NCBI GenBank assembly: GCA_014799395.1
Contig: JAAVID010000081.1
Coordinates: 1 to 64,000, forward strand
DNA length: 64,000 bases
From: Oscillospiraceae bacterium
Lineage (GTDB): Bacteria; Bacillota; Clostridia; Oscillospirales; Ruminococcaceae
Direction: 5' to 3'
Below, piece by piece: positions 32,507 through 42,117 of the stretch. How positions within the stretch are numbered: position 1 is the stretch's first letter; every line of letters begins with the position of its first letter. Position numbers and translations under genes: made by a program. Below the pieces are notes generated by a model. It saw nothing but the letters and a program-made list of their open reading frames with translations. It did not search any database and was not told where the DNA came from.

Positions 32507-33694
32507 TTAATCTTCGTCCGACGACTTCGGTATGCTTGCGTAGCCGCTGTCGAACGTTATTATACAGCGGCAGTTCGGGTGATTTATCCGCAGAAAGCGC
32601 GTTATCTCCTCGGTGAGCGTCCTTTCCTCAAGTCCGCTGTCGGGCGGAAGAACGCAGTCGAAGATCACCTTTTCACCGTCGGGGCAGCGAACAACGCGCA
32701 GATCGTGAACGGAAACACGCTCGTCTATCCTCCCGACGATCTCGTGAAGCTCGGCGTTGAAGCGCCCCGCGGATCCGCCCGAGACTATCGGGTCGGGGTG
32801 TACGAGCAAATTCATTCCCTCGCGGAGGAAGTCGCGCTCTATGCGGTCAATTATCTCGTGACATCTCAAAAGAGACATTTCGGCAGGCACCTCAACGTGC
32901 GCGGAAGCGAACTGCCGACCCGGACCGTAGTCGTGTATCATCAGATCGTGAGTGCCCAGAACTCCGTCGTAGGACAGTATTTTTTCGCGTATTCTCTCGA
33001 CCAGCTCCGCGCTCGGGGCTTTGCCAAGCAACGGGTCAAGCGCGTCGCGTACAAGGCATATCCCGCTGTACAGGATAAACACCGCCACCGCCGCGCCCAT
33101 TATGCCGTCAAGCTCTATGCTGCAAAAATGCGAGATCACCAGCGCGATAAGCACGGCGGACGTGGATATAACGTCGTTACGGCTGTCGGCAGCTGTGGCG
33201 ATAAGCGTTTCGGAGTTTATCGTTTTGCCCATTTTTCGGTTGAACGCCATCATCCAGAGTTTGACGAGTATCGAAACGACAAGCACCGCAAGCGGAACAA
33301 CGCCGAATTCGACTTCGGTGGGCTCTATTATCTTTACTATACTGTCACGCAGCAGCTCCGCGCCAATGACCATTATCAGCGCGGCGACGATAAAGCCCGC
33401 GAGGTATTCGTAGCGCCCGTGACCGTAGGGGTGTTCCGCGTCGGCGGACTTTTCGGAGAGCTTGAACCCGATAAGGCTTATAATGCTTGAGGACGCGTCG
33501 GAGAGGTTATTCACGGCGTCGGCGGTCACGGAAAGGCTGCCCGAGACTATCCCGGCGATAAACTTTCCGATACAGAGCATTAAATTGCAGAATATGCCGA
33601 CCTTACCCGCAAGCTTGCCGTATGCTGAACGGACGGCGGGAGTTTCAATTCTGCCGCCGTCCTTTATAAATAATTTTATCAGAAATTCGGTCAT
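32507..33694 (-). CDS. Cation diffusion facilitator family transporter
   Basis: A 395-residue CDF exporter with six predicted membrane helices and a C-terminal cytoplasmic domain. Metal-site motifs are DAVNNLSDASSS in helix 2 and DSRNDVIST in helix 5, and HPYGHGRYEY lies after helix 2. The Asn/Asp arrangement (D-x3-N/D) is of the kind often seen in Mn/Fe-type members, but the metal cannot be fixed from this. The C-terminal domain has HVEVP and HPDP. ATG 33694 lies behind GGGGGAT; an in-frame upstream start is less likely. It closes a four-gene run with ychF, racemase and NERD genes. Confidence 0.92.
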   Translation of the reverse strand: MTEFLIKLFIKDGGRIETPAVRSAYGKLAGKVGIFCNLMLCIGKFIAGIVSGSLSVTADAVNNLSDASSSIISLIGFKLSEKSADAEHPYGHGRYEYLAGFIVAALIMVIGAELLRDSIVKIIEPTEVEFGVVPLAVLVVSILVKLWMMAFNRKMGKTINSETLIATAADSRNDVISTSAVLIALVISHFCSIELDGIMGAAVAVFILYSGICLVRDALDPLLGKAPSAELVERIREKILSYDGVLGTHDLMIHDYGPGRQFASAHVEVPAEMSLLRCHEIIDRIERDFLREGMNLLVHPDPIVSGGSAGRFNAELHEIVGRIDERVSVHDLRVVRCPDGEKVIFDCVLPPDSGLEERTLTEEITRFLRINHPNCRCIITFDSGYASIPKSSDED

Positions 33695-33739
33695 AAAAAT
33701 ATCCCCCGAATCGGAATTTACCATATTGTATGCGGCTGC

Positions 33740-34480
33740 TTATATATTCGCTCTCGCCTCGTTGAGTATCCTCGCGTACTTCTCCATCTGCACGCGCGAA
33801 ACTATCACGTTGCGGTCATAGCTCTCGAGAAAATGCAGCAGCTCCTTGCTGCCGAGACAAACATAGTCGCTCTCGCGGAGGTTGAGCTTGAGCTTTGCAT
33901 TGCAGCTCGAAAAATACAGCACGGTATCTATCCACACGTCCTCTCCCGCCGCGTTGAGTATGCTCTTGACTATATCGCGCTGACGGCGCATTTGCTTTAT
34001 CGGATTGTCCATTTCCTGCGAGGTGTTCTTTCCGCCGCGGTAGTACTTTCGCTGCTCCCACTTGTCGGCTTTCCAGCTTCCCTGAATAGTTCCCGAGTGG
34101 TTTTTTACCTCAACGATAATTAACCCTTTGTGACTGATTATCAGCATATCAAGCTCCGAGCGCCCGCGCTTGTAGCGCACGGGGAGATTGCAGAAAATTA
34201 TGTTGTTTCCGCTAAGGTGACGGACGGTCTTGTACAGGTCGCGCTCGCCGCGCCTGCCGCTGTTTAAGACGTTATACCGCCGCGCGAGGAGCATATATCC
34301 CGCGTTGCACAAAAAAATAAGCCCGATAGCCACTATCGCGGTTATCTTCGTCTCGTACAGTTTCAGCAGCACGAACGCCGCAAGCAGAATCACGGGCATA
34401 ACGCCGCACACCACCTGCGATATAAGCAGACCGACGATCTTCTTATTATTGGTGTTTTTGCACCGAATGACCTTATTCAT
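33740..34480 (-). CDS. Membrane-anchored NERD (nuclease-related) domain protein
   Basis: A 246-residue protein with two N-terminal membrane helices (about 18-40 and 46-66) and a NERD domain: GRRGERDLYKTV, SELDMLIISHKGLIIVEVKNHSG, and later DNPIKQMRRQ. NERD is related to restriction-endonuclease folds; the E-D-EVK core is present, so metal-dependent nuclease activity is possible, but the role of such membrane NERD proteins is unknown. The start overlaps the racemase gene end by eight bases. Confidence 0.85.
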   Translation of the reverse strand: MNKVIRCKNTNNKKIVGLLISQVVCGVMPVILLAAFVLLKLYETKITAIVAIGLIFLCNAGYMLLARRYNVLNSGRRGERDLYKTVRHLSGNNIIFCNLPVRYKRGRSELDMLIISHKGLIIVEVKNHSGTIQGSWKADKWEQRKYYRGGKNTSQEMDNPIKQMRRQRDIVKSILNAAGEDVWIDTVLYFSSCNAKLKLNLRESDYVCLGSKELLHFLESYDRNVIVSRVQMEKYARILNEARANI

Positions 34481-35186
34481 TTAAACATCTCCGTTTGCCG
34501 ACCGAAAAAAGCGCGGCTTTTTCGGCGTGAATTAACGTCGTATCGAACACGGGCAGCGGCGAACAGTCCGCGTTTATCAGCAGTCCTATTTCCGTGCAGC
34601 CGAGAATTACGCCCTCCGCTCCCCTTTGCTTTAAGCCGGCGATTATACGCACATATTCGTCTCGCGACGACGGCGAAATTATTCCGCGGCAAAGCTCGTC
34701 GTATATAACATTATTTACGATCTCAACGTCATTATCGTCGGGAATAAGCGCGTTTATCCCGCGCGCGGTAAGGCGTTCCTTGTAGAAATCCTGCTTCATC
34801 GTGTATTTCGTGCCGAGCAGCGCCGCCGTTTTTACCTCCGCGGCGATCAAAGCGTCAGCCGTCGCGTCTGCGATGTGCATTATCGGGATATTTATCCTCT
34901 CCGATATTTCGGGAACGACCTTGTGCATAGTATTGGTACAGATAACGATAAAGTCCGCGCCCGCTTTCTGTAAATTCAGCGCCGCCGCGCCGAGTATTTC
35001 CGCGCTTTTCGCCCAATCTCCGCTTGACTGACACTCCTCTATCTCCGCGAAATCCACGCTGTACATAAGTATCTTTGCCGAGTGCAGACCGCCCAGCTCG
35101 CGGCTCACCGTTTCGTTGATTATTTGATAATACGTGACGGTGCTCTCCCAGCTCATACCGCCTATCAAGCCTATCGTTTTCATCAT
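34473..35186 (-). CDS. Aspartate/glutamate racemase family protein
   Basis: A 237-residue PLP-independent racemase of the aspartate racemase (RacX/YgeA) group. The start IGLIGGMSWEST and the two catalytic cysteines, in ICTNTMH and LGCTEIGLL, are visible. It would interconvert L- and D-amino acids, often aspartate or a broader set. Its ATG overlaps the stop codon of ychF (ATGATGA), so it is coupled to it. The first of two Met codons (35186) is used. Confidence 0.9.
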   Translation of the reverse strand: MMKTIGLIGGMSWESTVTYYQIINETVSRELGGLHSAKILMYSVDFAEIEECQSSGDWAKSAEILGAAALNLQKAGADFIVICTNTMHKVVPEISERINIPIMHIADATADALIAAEVKTAALLGTKYTMKQDFYKERLTARGINALIPDDNDVEIVNNVIYDELCRGIISPSSRDEYVRIIAGLKQRGAEGVILGCTEIGLLINADCSPLPVFDTTLIHAEKAALFSVGKRRCLNE

Positions 35187-36277
35187 ACGTTGAACCTGAA
35201 CAGCGTAACGTCGCCGTCCTGCATTACATATTCCTTACCCTCAAGCCGCACCAAGCCCTTTTCCTTAGCCGCCGCCATAGAACCGCAGTTCATAAGGTCG
35301 TCAAAGGAGACAATCTCGGCGCGGATAAAGCCCTTTTCAAAGTCGGTGTGTATCTTGCCTGCCGCCTGCGGAGCCTTCGTGCCCTTTGTTATAGTCCACG
35401 CGCGAACCTCGGGAGTACCCGCGGTGAGGAACGAAATAAGCCCAAGCAGACGATACCCCGTCTTGATGATACGCGCCAGTCCCGAGCTTTCGAGGTGCAT
35501 ATCCGCCAGGAACATCTCCTTGTCCTCGTCGGGCATATCGGCGATCTCCGCTTCGATCTGCGCGCATATCGGCAGCACCTCGGCGTTCTCCTCCTTGGCA
35601 ACGGCGCAGACAGCCTTGTATTCATCGTTGTTCTCGATATCGCCCGTGAAATCCGCCTCGGACAAATTCGCCGCGTAGATAACGGGCTTGTTTGAGAGCA
35701 GGGGCGTATCGCGGAGCATAGAGCGCTCCTCGTCCGAAAAGTCGTAGCTTCTCGCGGACTTGCCGTTTTCGAGGTGAGCTTTCAGGCTCTCAAAGAAATC
35801 GACCTCCGCCTGTACGGACTTGTCGCCCTTAAGCGCCTTTTTCGCGCGGTCGATACGGCGCTCGAGTATCTCTAAATCGGAAAAGATAAGCTCAAGATTT
35901 ATCGTTTCGATGTCGCGCGCCGCGCCTATGCTTCCGTCGACGTGGATAATGTTGTCGTCCTTAAAGCAGCGTACAACGTGCACGATAGCGTCCACCTCGC
36001 GTATGTTCGACAGGAACTTGTTGCCCAGACCCTCGCCTTTTGAAGCGCCCTTGACGAGCCCCGCAATGTCAACGAACTCCAGCGTCGCGGGGGTGAACTT
36101 CTCGGGGGTGTACATCTTCGCCAGAGCGTCCAGCCGCTCATCGGGCACGGAAACGATACCGACGTTCGGCTCGATAGTGCAGAACGGATAATTCGCGGAC
36201 TCAGCGCCCGCGTTTGTAAGCGCGTTAAAAAGGGTGCTTTTGCCGACGTTCGGCAGACCCACCATTCCAAGTTTCAT
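35183..36277 (-). CDS. ychF: Redox-regulated ATPase YchF
   Basis: An Obg-related P-loop protein of 364 residues that hydrolyses ATP in preference to GTP and binds ribosomes. It shows the G1 loop GLPNVGKST at the start, DIAGLVKGASKGEGLGN, a coiled helical insertion, and the C-terminal TGS domain with AWTITKGTKAPQAAGKIHTDFEKGFIRAE. NxxE replaces NKxD (AANLSEAD), as expected for the ATP-preferring YchF. ATG 36277 is behind AAGGAAGG; the upstream in-frame extension contains the promoter. Confidence 0.96.
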   Translation of the reverse strand: MKLGMVGLPNVGKSTLFNALTNAGAESANYPFCTIEPNVGIVSVPDERLDALAKMYTPEKFTPATLEFVDIAGLVKGASKGEGLGNKFLSNIREVDAIVHVVRCFKDDNIIHVDGSIGAARDIETINLELIFSDLEILERRIDRAKKALKGDKSVQAEVDFFESLKAHLENGKSARSYDFSDEERSMLRDTPLLSNKPVIYAANLSEADFTGDIENNDEYKAVCAVAKEENAEVLPICAQIEAEIADMPDEDKEMFLADMHLESSGLARIIKTGYRLLGLISFLTAGTPEVRAWTITKGTKAPQAAGKIHTDFEKGFIRAEIVSFDDLMNCGSMAAAKEKGLVRLEGKEYVMQDGDVTLFRFNV

Positions 36278-36314
36278 ATATTTCAGCCTTCCTTTATTTT
36301 TATCATATTTTATT

Positions 36315-36343
36315 ATTATACCATATCGCCGTTGAAATTTCAA
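36315..36343 (-). promoter_or_regulatory. Promoter of ychF and downstream genes
   Basis: Minus-strand TTGAAA (36338-36343), 17-base spacer, TATAAT (36315-36320). Confidence 0.75.
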
Positions 36344-36378
36344 GGGGGAGGCTCGGCATAATTTGCAAAATATTAAAA

Positions 36379-36407
36379 GTGCGGCTATTCATAACGAACA
36401 GCCGCAC
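36379..36407 (-). terminator. Terminator of the DUF2339 gene
   Basis: Twelve-base stem with one mismatch (36379-36390 with 36396-36407) directly downstream of the DUF2339 stop codon. It is flanked by T-runs in both directions. Confidence 0.8.
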
Positions 36408-36414
36408 CGATTTT

Positions 36415-38460
36415 TTATTTCCCGCCGCGCTCTTTCAGCCGCTTTTCCGCAATTCCGTAGCCAAACGCAATGCACAACAGCGTAACGCCAAATCCGATAA
36501 ACAGGAGCGTTCTTCCCATATTGCCGATACCGCGGAAGTCGAACAGAAACAGCTTTGCCGACGACAGCAGCGCAAGCGCCAGCCCGAACCGTCTGAGCAG
36601 GGCGTTTGAGCGCTTAAAGCCGATAATTATCCACACAGCCGCCGCGACGATATAGATTATGCTTATGATAAAGCTCGTGAACGTCACATAATTGTTTGTG
36701 CCGAGTATCGTAGTCAATGACAAGAGCGAGTATGCCGAAACGACCAGCCCGACCGCCTTGGAGAACTTCGGCGACTTTCCGCTTATCTGTATCGCCATAT
36801 CCAACACGGGAAGCACCGAAGCGGCGTTTACCGCGATAGTCGCGATAATTCCCGCGATACCGAGCTCGTGGCTTTTTATCGAACGGTTGATCGACTCCAC
36901 GCCGTTCGCGAACAGCAGATTAAGCAGTCCGATTATATACAGAGTAAACGAAGCCGACATCGCCCAGCCGCGCATATATTTCAGCTTCCCGACCACAAAG
37001 CCCAGCACGAGCCACGGCACGGTGCACAACAGCGCCGAAAACGCCGCCTTTGAAGCGGGATTTATCCACGTCTCCACCACATCGAACATATCCACAAGAT
37101 AACGTATTATCATATCCGAGCAGAGCAGCCCCGCGTTGAGGAACGCCGCAAAGGTGTACGCGCGGAACAGGTTGTTTTGGTGCTTTTTCTTGACGATAAA
37201 CACCACCATAATACCGAACCAGAGAACAAGGTTCACGCATATCGAAACAAGCCGCTGAGGTGTGTTTTCATTTAACAGCAGAACGCCGAAGAAGTGTATC
37301 TCCGCAAGCGCCGTAAGCGAAAATCCCCAGCCGCGGAAAAGTCGGCGGTCGAAGATAAGCCCCGCGATGATGACCGCCGCCGCGAGTATATGGAGCAGGA
37401 TATAGCGGACAAACAACGCCCCCGCAATGTCCATAAGCGCTATCGTCACCGCTATCAGCATAAAGTTGAACAGTATGTTCGTCGCCTTGCAGTCGTCGCC
37501 GAAATTCAGCGAGAAGATCACCGCCAGCACCGTAAAGATGACCGTCAGCACCAGCAGCGCGATCCCCGCCGCCGTCGGGCTTACCACCCAGTGGAAAATA
37601 TCCTCGGTATAAAGCAGAACCGCGGTGAATATTATGCATATCAGCGCGCTTTCCGAGGAAGTCGTCTTTCCGAATTCCTGCGCCGCGTTGAGGAGCAGTC
37701 CGCCCGCGTAGCATACGGCACAGCAAATAACAAACAGCACTATGACAAACGCGCAGACGGCGTCGTCTATGTCTGTACCCGAGACGGGAATAAAAAGCGA
37801 AAGCGTCTCGATGACCGACAATACTATTCCTATAATATATGCCGCGTCATATCGGCTCTTTCGCGAGATGACCGCGTTTGCGGCGTGTACTGCGACCAGA
37901 TATATCACCGCTCCGAAGAACGCCGACGCGCCGAGACCGCTGAATATCGGCAGCGCCGAAAACAGCACGGTCACGATAAGCAAGCCCTGCGACCTGTACC
38001 TCGCCGAAAGCAGAAAACCCACCGCCGCCGCTCCGAGCCCTACGCCGACCGAGCCGCCGCCGCTAAGTATATGAAAGCCGTAATGTCCGATAAGCGAGCA
38101 GATAAACAGCTCCGCCACGCCGCCGAATATAAGCGCGTTCGCGAATACGGGCGAGCCCTTGCGGTAGAACAGCTCCCCCGCGCCGAGCATAAGAAGCCCC
38201 AGCGCTATCACCAGCGCCAGCCTCACCCCGACGTGCAGAAAGCCCTCGGAAGCCGCCGAAAACGCGATAATGCCTATTATAATGAATACCACGCCGATCT
38301 TGCTCAGCAGGTTTATCCCGACAAACATCTCCCCGCCCGTCACCGCGCCCTTGGACTGCGGCGGCTGTTGATAATTTTGAGTTGATTGAGAATATTGAAG
38401 ATCCTGCCGTAAATATTGCGGATTACCTTGTCCGTTATTGTTGTTATTTGAGTCGTTCAT
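36415..38460 (-). CDS. DUF2339 multi-spanning membrane protein
   Basis: A 681-residue protein with an Asn/Gln-rich N-terminal tail (about 1-38) and then nearly continuous hydrophobic helices, about 18 or more. It begins with the family landmark GINLLSKIGVVFIIIGIIAF and GVRLALVIALGLLMLGAGELFYRKG. This matches DUF2339, whose function is unknown; members are large inner-membrane proteins of many bacteria. It stands alone between the ychF promoter and secDF. Confidence 0.85.
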   Translation of the reverse strand: MNDSNNNNNGQGNPQYLRQDLQYSQSTQNYQQPPQSKGAVTGGEMFVGINLLSKIGVVFIIIGIIAFSAASEGFLHVGVRLALVIALGLLMLGAGELFYRKGSPVFANALIFGGVAELFICSLIGHYGFHILSGGGSVGVGLGAAAVGFLLSARYRSQGLLIVTVLFSALPIFSGLGASAFFGAVIYLVAVHAANAVISRKSRYDAAYIIGIVLSVIETLSLFIPVSGTDIDDAVCAFVIVLFVICCAVCYAGGLLLNAAQEFGKTTSSESALICIIFTAVLLYTEDIFHWVVSPTAAGIALLVLTVIFTVLAVIFSLNFGDDCKATNILFNFMLIAVTIALMDIAGALFVRYILLHILAAAVIIAGLIFDRRLFRGWGFSLTALAEIHFFGVLLLNENTPQRLVSICVNLVLWFGIMVVFIVKKKHQNNLFRAYTFAAFLNAGLLCSDMIIRYLVDMFDVVETWINPASKAAFSALLCTVPWLVLGFVVGKLKYMRGWAMSASFTLYIIGLLNLLFANGVESINRSIKSHELGIAGIIATIAVNAASVLPVLDMAIQISGKSPKFSKAVGLVVSAYSLLSLTTILGTNNYVTFTSFIISIIYIVAAAVWIIIGFKRSNALLRRFGLALALLSSAKLFLFDFRGIGNMGRTLLFIGFGVTLLCIAFGYGIAEKRLKERGGK

Positions 38461-38583
38461 AAAAGCTCCTTTTCATGTAAAAATACAAACCTATTCATTT
38501 TAATTATAACATACATTGCCGTATAAATCAAGCAAAAAGTATACATTTTCATAAAAAATACATATTAAAAATATAAATAGCAC

Positions 38584-38612
38584 TTGACTAATTCGGAATT
38601 TTGTATTATAAT
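38584..38612 (+). promoter_or_regulatory. Promoter of secDF
   Basis: TTGACT at 38584-38589 and TATAAT at 38607-38612, 17-base spacer. Confidence 0.8.
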
Positions 38613-38694
38613 AGATAAATGTAGATTATAAAATGGCAGGGTATGCCTGCTCAACTCAAAAAAATTCAGAAAAACAGAACGGAGTGAAAAACAT

Positions 38695-41064
38695 TTGAAG
38701 AGCAAGATCACAAAGCCCGTGTTTTTTATCGTCTTTTTCCTGATAGTCGTATTCACGTTGCTTTCGACAATGGGTATACGCACCTATTACGGCGATATAA
38801 AAACAGCTTGGGTGTGGGGAATTGACGATATCAGATGGGGAATCGATATCCGCGGCGGCGTAAACGTAACGTTTAAAGCCCCCGAAGATTATGAAAGTGA
38901 AAACACCATCACCGAGGACGACCTCAACGGCGCGAAGTCTATGATAGAGCAGCGTCTTGTCAGCAAGAACATAAACGACTACGAGGTATATGTGGACGCG
39001 GCTACCAAGTCCATAATCGTGCAGTTCCCGTGGCAGAGCGACGATACGTCGTTCGATCCCGAGCAGGCGGTCCGCGAGATAGGCGAGACCGCATTGCTGA
39101 CGTTCCGCGAAAAGCACGAGCTCGACGAAAACGGACTTCCCGCGGGCGATACCAAGGACAAGATAGTCCTCACGGGCGCGGACGTTGAAAAGGCTTCCGT
39201 ATGGTATAACAGCCAGGAAAAGGAGCAGGTAGTCCGCCTTGAGCTCAAGGAAAGCGGCAAGGAGGCGTTTGCCGAGGCAACGGAGCGCTTAAATGGCGAC
39301 ATTATCTCCATCTGGATGGACGATACCTGTATCAGTTATCCGAAAGTAAACGATAAGATAAACGACGGCGTTGCGTATATTTCGGGCAGCTTTACCGGCG
39401 CTGAAGCTACCGAGCTCGCGAATAAGATAAACGGCGGCGCGCTGCCGTTCAAGCTGGAGATCGACACCTTGTCGACTATCTCTCCTATCCTCGGCATCGG
39501 CGCTCGCGACGCTATGGCGCTTGCCGGACTTATCGCGTTTATCCTTATCGCAATATTTATGATCGTTTACTACCGTTTACCCGGATTTGTCGCGGTAGTT
39601 GCGCTTACGGGTCAGGTCGCGGGTATGTTCGCGGCTATCACGGGCTTCTTCGGCTTCAATAACGCTTCGTCGCTCACGCTGCCGGGTATCGCGGGTATTA
39701 TCCTGTCGATCGGTATGGGCGTTGACGCAAACGTTATCTCGGCGGAGCGTATCAAGGAAGAGCTGAAAGCGGGACGCACCATAGACGGCGCCGTCAAGAA
39801 CGGCTTCCAGCGCGGCTTTACGGCTATTCTCGACTCCAACCTCACGGTCATTATCGTGGCGCTTATCCTTATGGCGGTGTTCGGCACCTGGTTCGGCGCT
39901 ACCACCGAGGGTACGGTATACTCGTTCGGTTACACACTGCTCGCGGGCGTTATCATGAACTTCATTATGGCTTGCTGGGCTACCCGTCTTATGACCGTTT
40001 CGCTCTCGAAGTTCAAGTGCTTCAGAAAGCCCGCGCTGTTCGGCGTATCCAAGGCGGAGCTTACGGGCGACGCGGAAACCGGCAAGGATACCGTTCAGAA
40101 TATCAACGTTAAGGCAAAGACCGACATTGATTTCGTAGGCAGAAGAAAGATATTCGTTATCATCTCCGCGGCACTTATCGCGCTGACCGTGCTCTGCACG
40201 TTCATTATCGGCGTAAACGTTGACATTCGTTTCAAGGGCGGTACTATCCTGACCTACTCCTACTCGGGAACGATCGATACTAACGACGTAAAATCGACCG
40301 TCGAGGCGCTCGGCACTCCCCGCGCTACCGTAACGACGGGTACGAGCTTTACGGGCAGTCTTAACACGATAGTTATATCCTTCGCGCAGGACGAGAAAAT
40401 GGACGACGATATGCTGCAAAAAGTCACCTCGGGACTTATCGAGACCTATCCCGACAACAATATCGACAGCGTAGACACTACAAACGTTTCCGCGTCCTCG
40501 GGCTCGCAGTTCTTTGTTTCCTGCCTGATCGCGGTAATCGTGGCGTTTGTGCTGCTGGTTGTCTATATCGCGTTCCGTTTCAAGAAGATCGGCGGCTGGA
40601 GCGCGGGTATCATCGCGATATGCTGTCTGCTCCACGATGTAATACTCACCTACGCGGTGTATGTATTCACGGGTATGGCGCTCGACTCCAACTTTATGGC
40701 GGTTATCCTTACGCTGCTCGGCTACTCGATCAACAACACGATCATCATCTACGACAGACTTCGTGAAAACCGCGCAAAGCACGGCGGAAAGATGTCCGAT
40801 CACGAGCTTGTAAACCTCTCGATAAACCAGACGCTCTCGCGTTCGATAATCACCACGGCAACCACCGTAACGGCAATGATCTCGATAGCGATCGTCTGCT
40901 CGATAATGGGCGTTACCTCGATCCTCTCCTTTGCTATACCGCTTGCTATCGGTATGCTGGTGGGCTTCTATTCGTCGCTCTGCATTGCGGGTCCGATGTG
41001 GATCTGGTGGCAGGAGCGCAAGACCGCAAAGGGCGCGCCCGCAGCTAAATCGGCTAAAGCATAA
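38695..41064 (+). CDS. secDF: Fused protein translocase subunit SecDF
   Basis: A 789-residue fusion of SecD and SecF, RND-type subunits that use the proton gradient to pull exported proteins across the membrane. SecD begins with a membrane helix and WGIDIRGGVNVTFK and has its second set of helices near residues 270-430 (GMGVDANVISAERIKEE). SecF starts near 480 with FVGRRKIF and VDIRFKGGTILTY, and ends with LGYSINNTIIIYDRLRENR. Fusion is common in Firmicutes. The start is TTG 38695 with GGAGTG nine bases upstream; no in-frame ATG fits. Together with secA in this window it covers export energetics. Confidence 0.95.
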   Translation: MKSKITKPVFFIVFFLIVVFTLLSTMGIRTYYGDIKTAWVWGIDDIRWGIDIRGGVNVTFKAPEDYESENTITEDDLNGAKSMIEQRLVSKNINDYEVYVDAATKSIIVQFPWQSDDTSFDPEQAVREIGETALLTFREKHELDENGLPAGDTKDKIVLTGADVEKASVWYNSQEKEQVVRLELKESGKEAFAEATERLNGDIISIWMDDTCISYPKVNDKINDGVAYISGSFTGAEATELANKINGGALPFKLEIDTLSTISPILGIGARDAMALAGLIAFILIAIFMIVYYRLPGFVAVVALTGQVAGMFAAITGFFGFNNASSLTLPGIAGIILSIGMGVDANVISAERIKEELKAGRTIDGAVKNGFQRGFTAILDSNLTVIIVALILMAVFGTWFGATTEGTVYSFGYTLLAGVIMNFIMACWATRLMTVSLSKFKCFRKPALFGVSKAELTGDAETGKDTVQNINVKAKTDIDFVGRRKIFVIISAALIALTVLCTFIIGVNVDIRFKGGTILTYSYSGTIDTNDVKSTVEALGTPRATVTTGTSFTGSLNTIVISFAQDEKMDDDMLQKVTSGLIETYPDNNIDSVDTTNVSASSGSQFFVSCLIAVIVAFVLLVVYIAFRFKKIGGWSAGIIAICCLLHDVILTYAVYVFTGMALDSNFMAVILTLLGYSINNTIIIYDRLRENRAKHGGKMSDHELVNLSINQTLSRSIITTATTVTAMISIAIVCSIMGVTSILSFAIPLAIGMLVGFYSSLCIAGPMWIWWQERKTAKGAPAAKSAKA

Positions 41065-41077
41065 ACTTATATAACTT

Positions 41078-41110
41078 AACCCGCTGTCCTCTTGGACAGC
41101 GGGTTATTTT
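41078..41110 (+). terminator. Terminator of secDF
   Basis: Perfect 12-base stem (41078-41089 with 41094-41105) followed by ATTTTT. Confidence 0.9.
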
Positions 41111-41116
41111 TGCGAT

Positions 41117-41276
41117 AAAAAAGCCGCCCGATCTCTCGGGCGGCTTTAAGCTCGGCTGTTTGGCAGGCGTCCCATTCTCCTGCATCTCTCAAATCAACAA
41201 AGACTGCTGATTTTGTCAAGCCCTCGGCGTGTGGACGGGGACGAAATCCTCCACCTCAAACAGCCACTATTAGCCT
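41117..41276 (-). ncRNA. Stand-alone small RNA gene, possibly 6S RNA
   Basis: A minus-strand transcription unit of about 160 nt bounded by a good promoter (41283-41311) and a strong terminator (41117-41147). It has no reading frame. Near its ends GGCTGTTTG pairs with CAAACAGCC as a closing stem, and CGTCCC pairs with GGGACG further in, with unpaired stretches between and an AAATCA/TGATTT apical hairpin. Length and a closing stem, bubble and apical stem layout fit 6S RNA, which binds the vegetative RNA polymerase, but I cannot confirm the family by eye. Confidence 0.6.
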
Positions 41277-41282
41277 ACTGTT

Positions 41283-41311
41283 ATTATAGCATAATTATTC
41301 ACGTTTGTAAA
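41283..41311 (-). promoter_or_regulatory. Promoter of the small RNA gene
   Basis: Minus-strand TTTACA (41306-41311), 17-base spacer, TATAAT (41283-41288). Confidence 0.8.
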
Positions 41312-41330
41312 GAAATCTCCCTCAAAAAGT

Positions 41331-41359
41331 TTGCATTTTACCCGAAAATATGGTAAAAT
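41331..41359 (+). promoter_or_regulatory. Promoter of the HAD phosphatase gene
   Basis: TTGCAT at 41331-41336 and TAAAAT at 41354-41359, 17-base spacer, 51 bases before the gene. Confidence 0.65.
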
Positions 41360-41409
41360 AAATTGTTAAGCCCACGCTTAACGCAAAAATTCACAAACGA
41401 GGTACATCA

Positions 41410-42033
41410 ATGATAAACAACATAATTTTCGATATGGACGGCACGCTCTGGGACAGCTCGGCGAACGTTGCCGCTTCGTGGAACGCTGCGGTCGAGGGTC
41501 TGTCCGACAAGCGCTTCACCGCCGAGGACATACAAAGCGTAATGGGTCTGCCTATGGACAAGATCGCCGAGAAGTTCTTCGACGCGGAGACGGAGGAGAC
41601 GCGGCTGAAAATAATGGAGCGCTGCTGCGACGGAGAGAACGACTACCTCCGCGAGCACGGCGGAAATATTTATCCCGACACCGTTCCCGTGTTCGAGGAG
41701 CTGTCGAAGTCCTGCCGGCTGTTTATCGTCAGCAATTGTCAGTCGGGATATATCGAAGCGTTCCTCGACTATTACGGGCTGCGGGAGTATATAACCGACC
41801 GAGTTTGCTGGGGCGACAACGGACTGCCGAAATCGGAAAATATCCGCCTTATAATGCAAAGAAACGGTATGGAAAACGCCCTCTACGTCGGCGACACGCA
41901 GACCGACTGCGACAGCACATACGCGGCGGGAGCGCGGTTCGCGTTCGCCGCTTACGGATTCGGAACTGCCGACCGTTACGACCTCAAGCTGAACAGACTT
42001 TCGGAGCTTCCCGAAAAATTAAAAAAATTGTAA
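41410..42033 (+). CDS. HAD superfamily phosphatase
   Basis: A 207-residue haloacid-dehalogenase-like hydrolase with a helical cap. Motif I FDMDGTLWDS is at residues 7-16, motif II is IVSNCQSG, the motif III lysine is in GLPKSENI, and motif IV is YVGDTQTDC. This is the phosphoglycolate phosphatase/beta-phosphoglucomutase-like group; the actual phosphate ester substrate cannot be told. It has its own promoter, and the next gene has another. Confidence 0.9.
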   Translation: MINNIIFDMDGTLWDSSANVAASWNAAVEGLSDKRFTAEDIQSVMGLPMDKIAEKFFDAETEETRLKIMERCCDGENDYLREHGGNIYPDTVPVFEELSKSCRLFIVSNCQSGYIEAFLDYYGLREYITDRVCWGDNGLPKSENIRLIMQRNGMENALYVGDTQTDCDSTYAAGARFAFAAYGFGTADRYDLKLNRLSELPEKLKKL

Positions 42034-42041
42034 GAATGACA

Positions 42042-42070
42042 TTGACAATCCCAAGGTAATATTGTATAAT
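42042..42070 (+). promoter_or_regulatory. Promoter of the GT4 gene
   Basis: TTGACA at 42042-42047 and TATAAT at 42065-42070, 17-base spacer. Confidence 0.85.
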
Positions 42071-42117
42071 AAATATGTATGTGGCTTATTTTTTTAACAT
42101 TAACATCGGAGGTCAAA

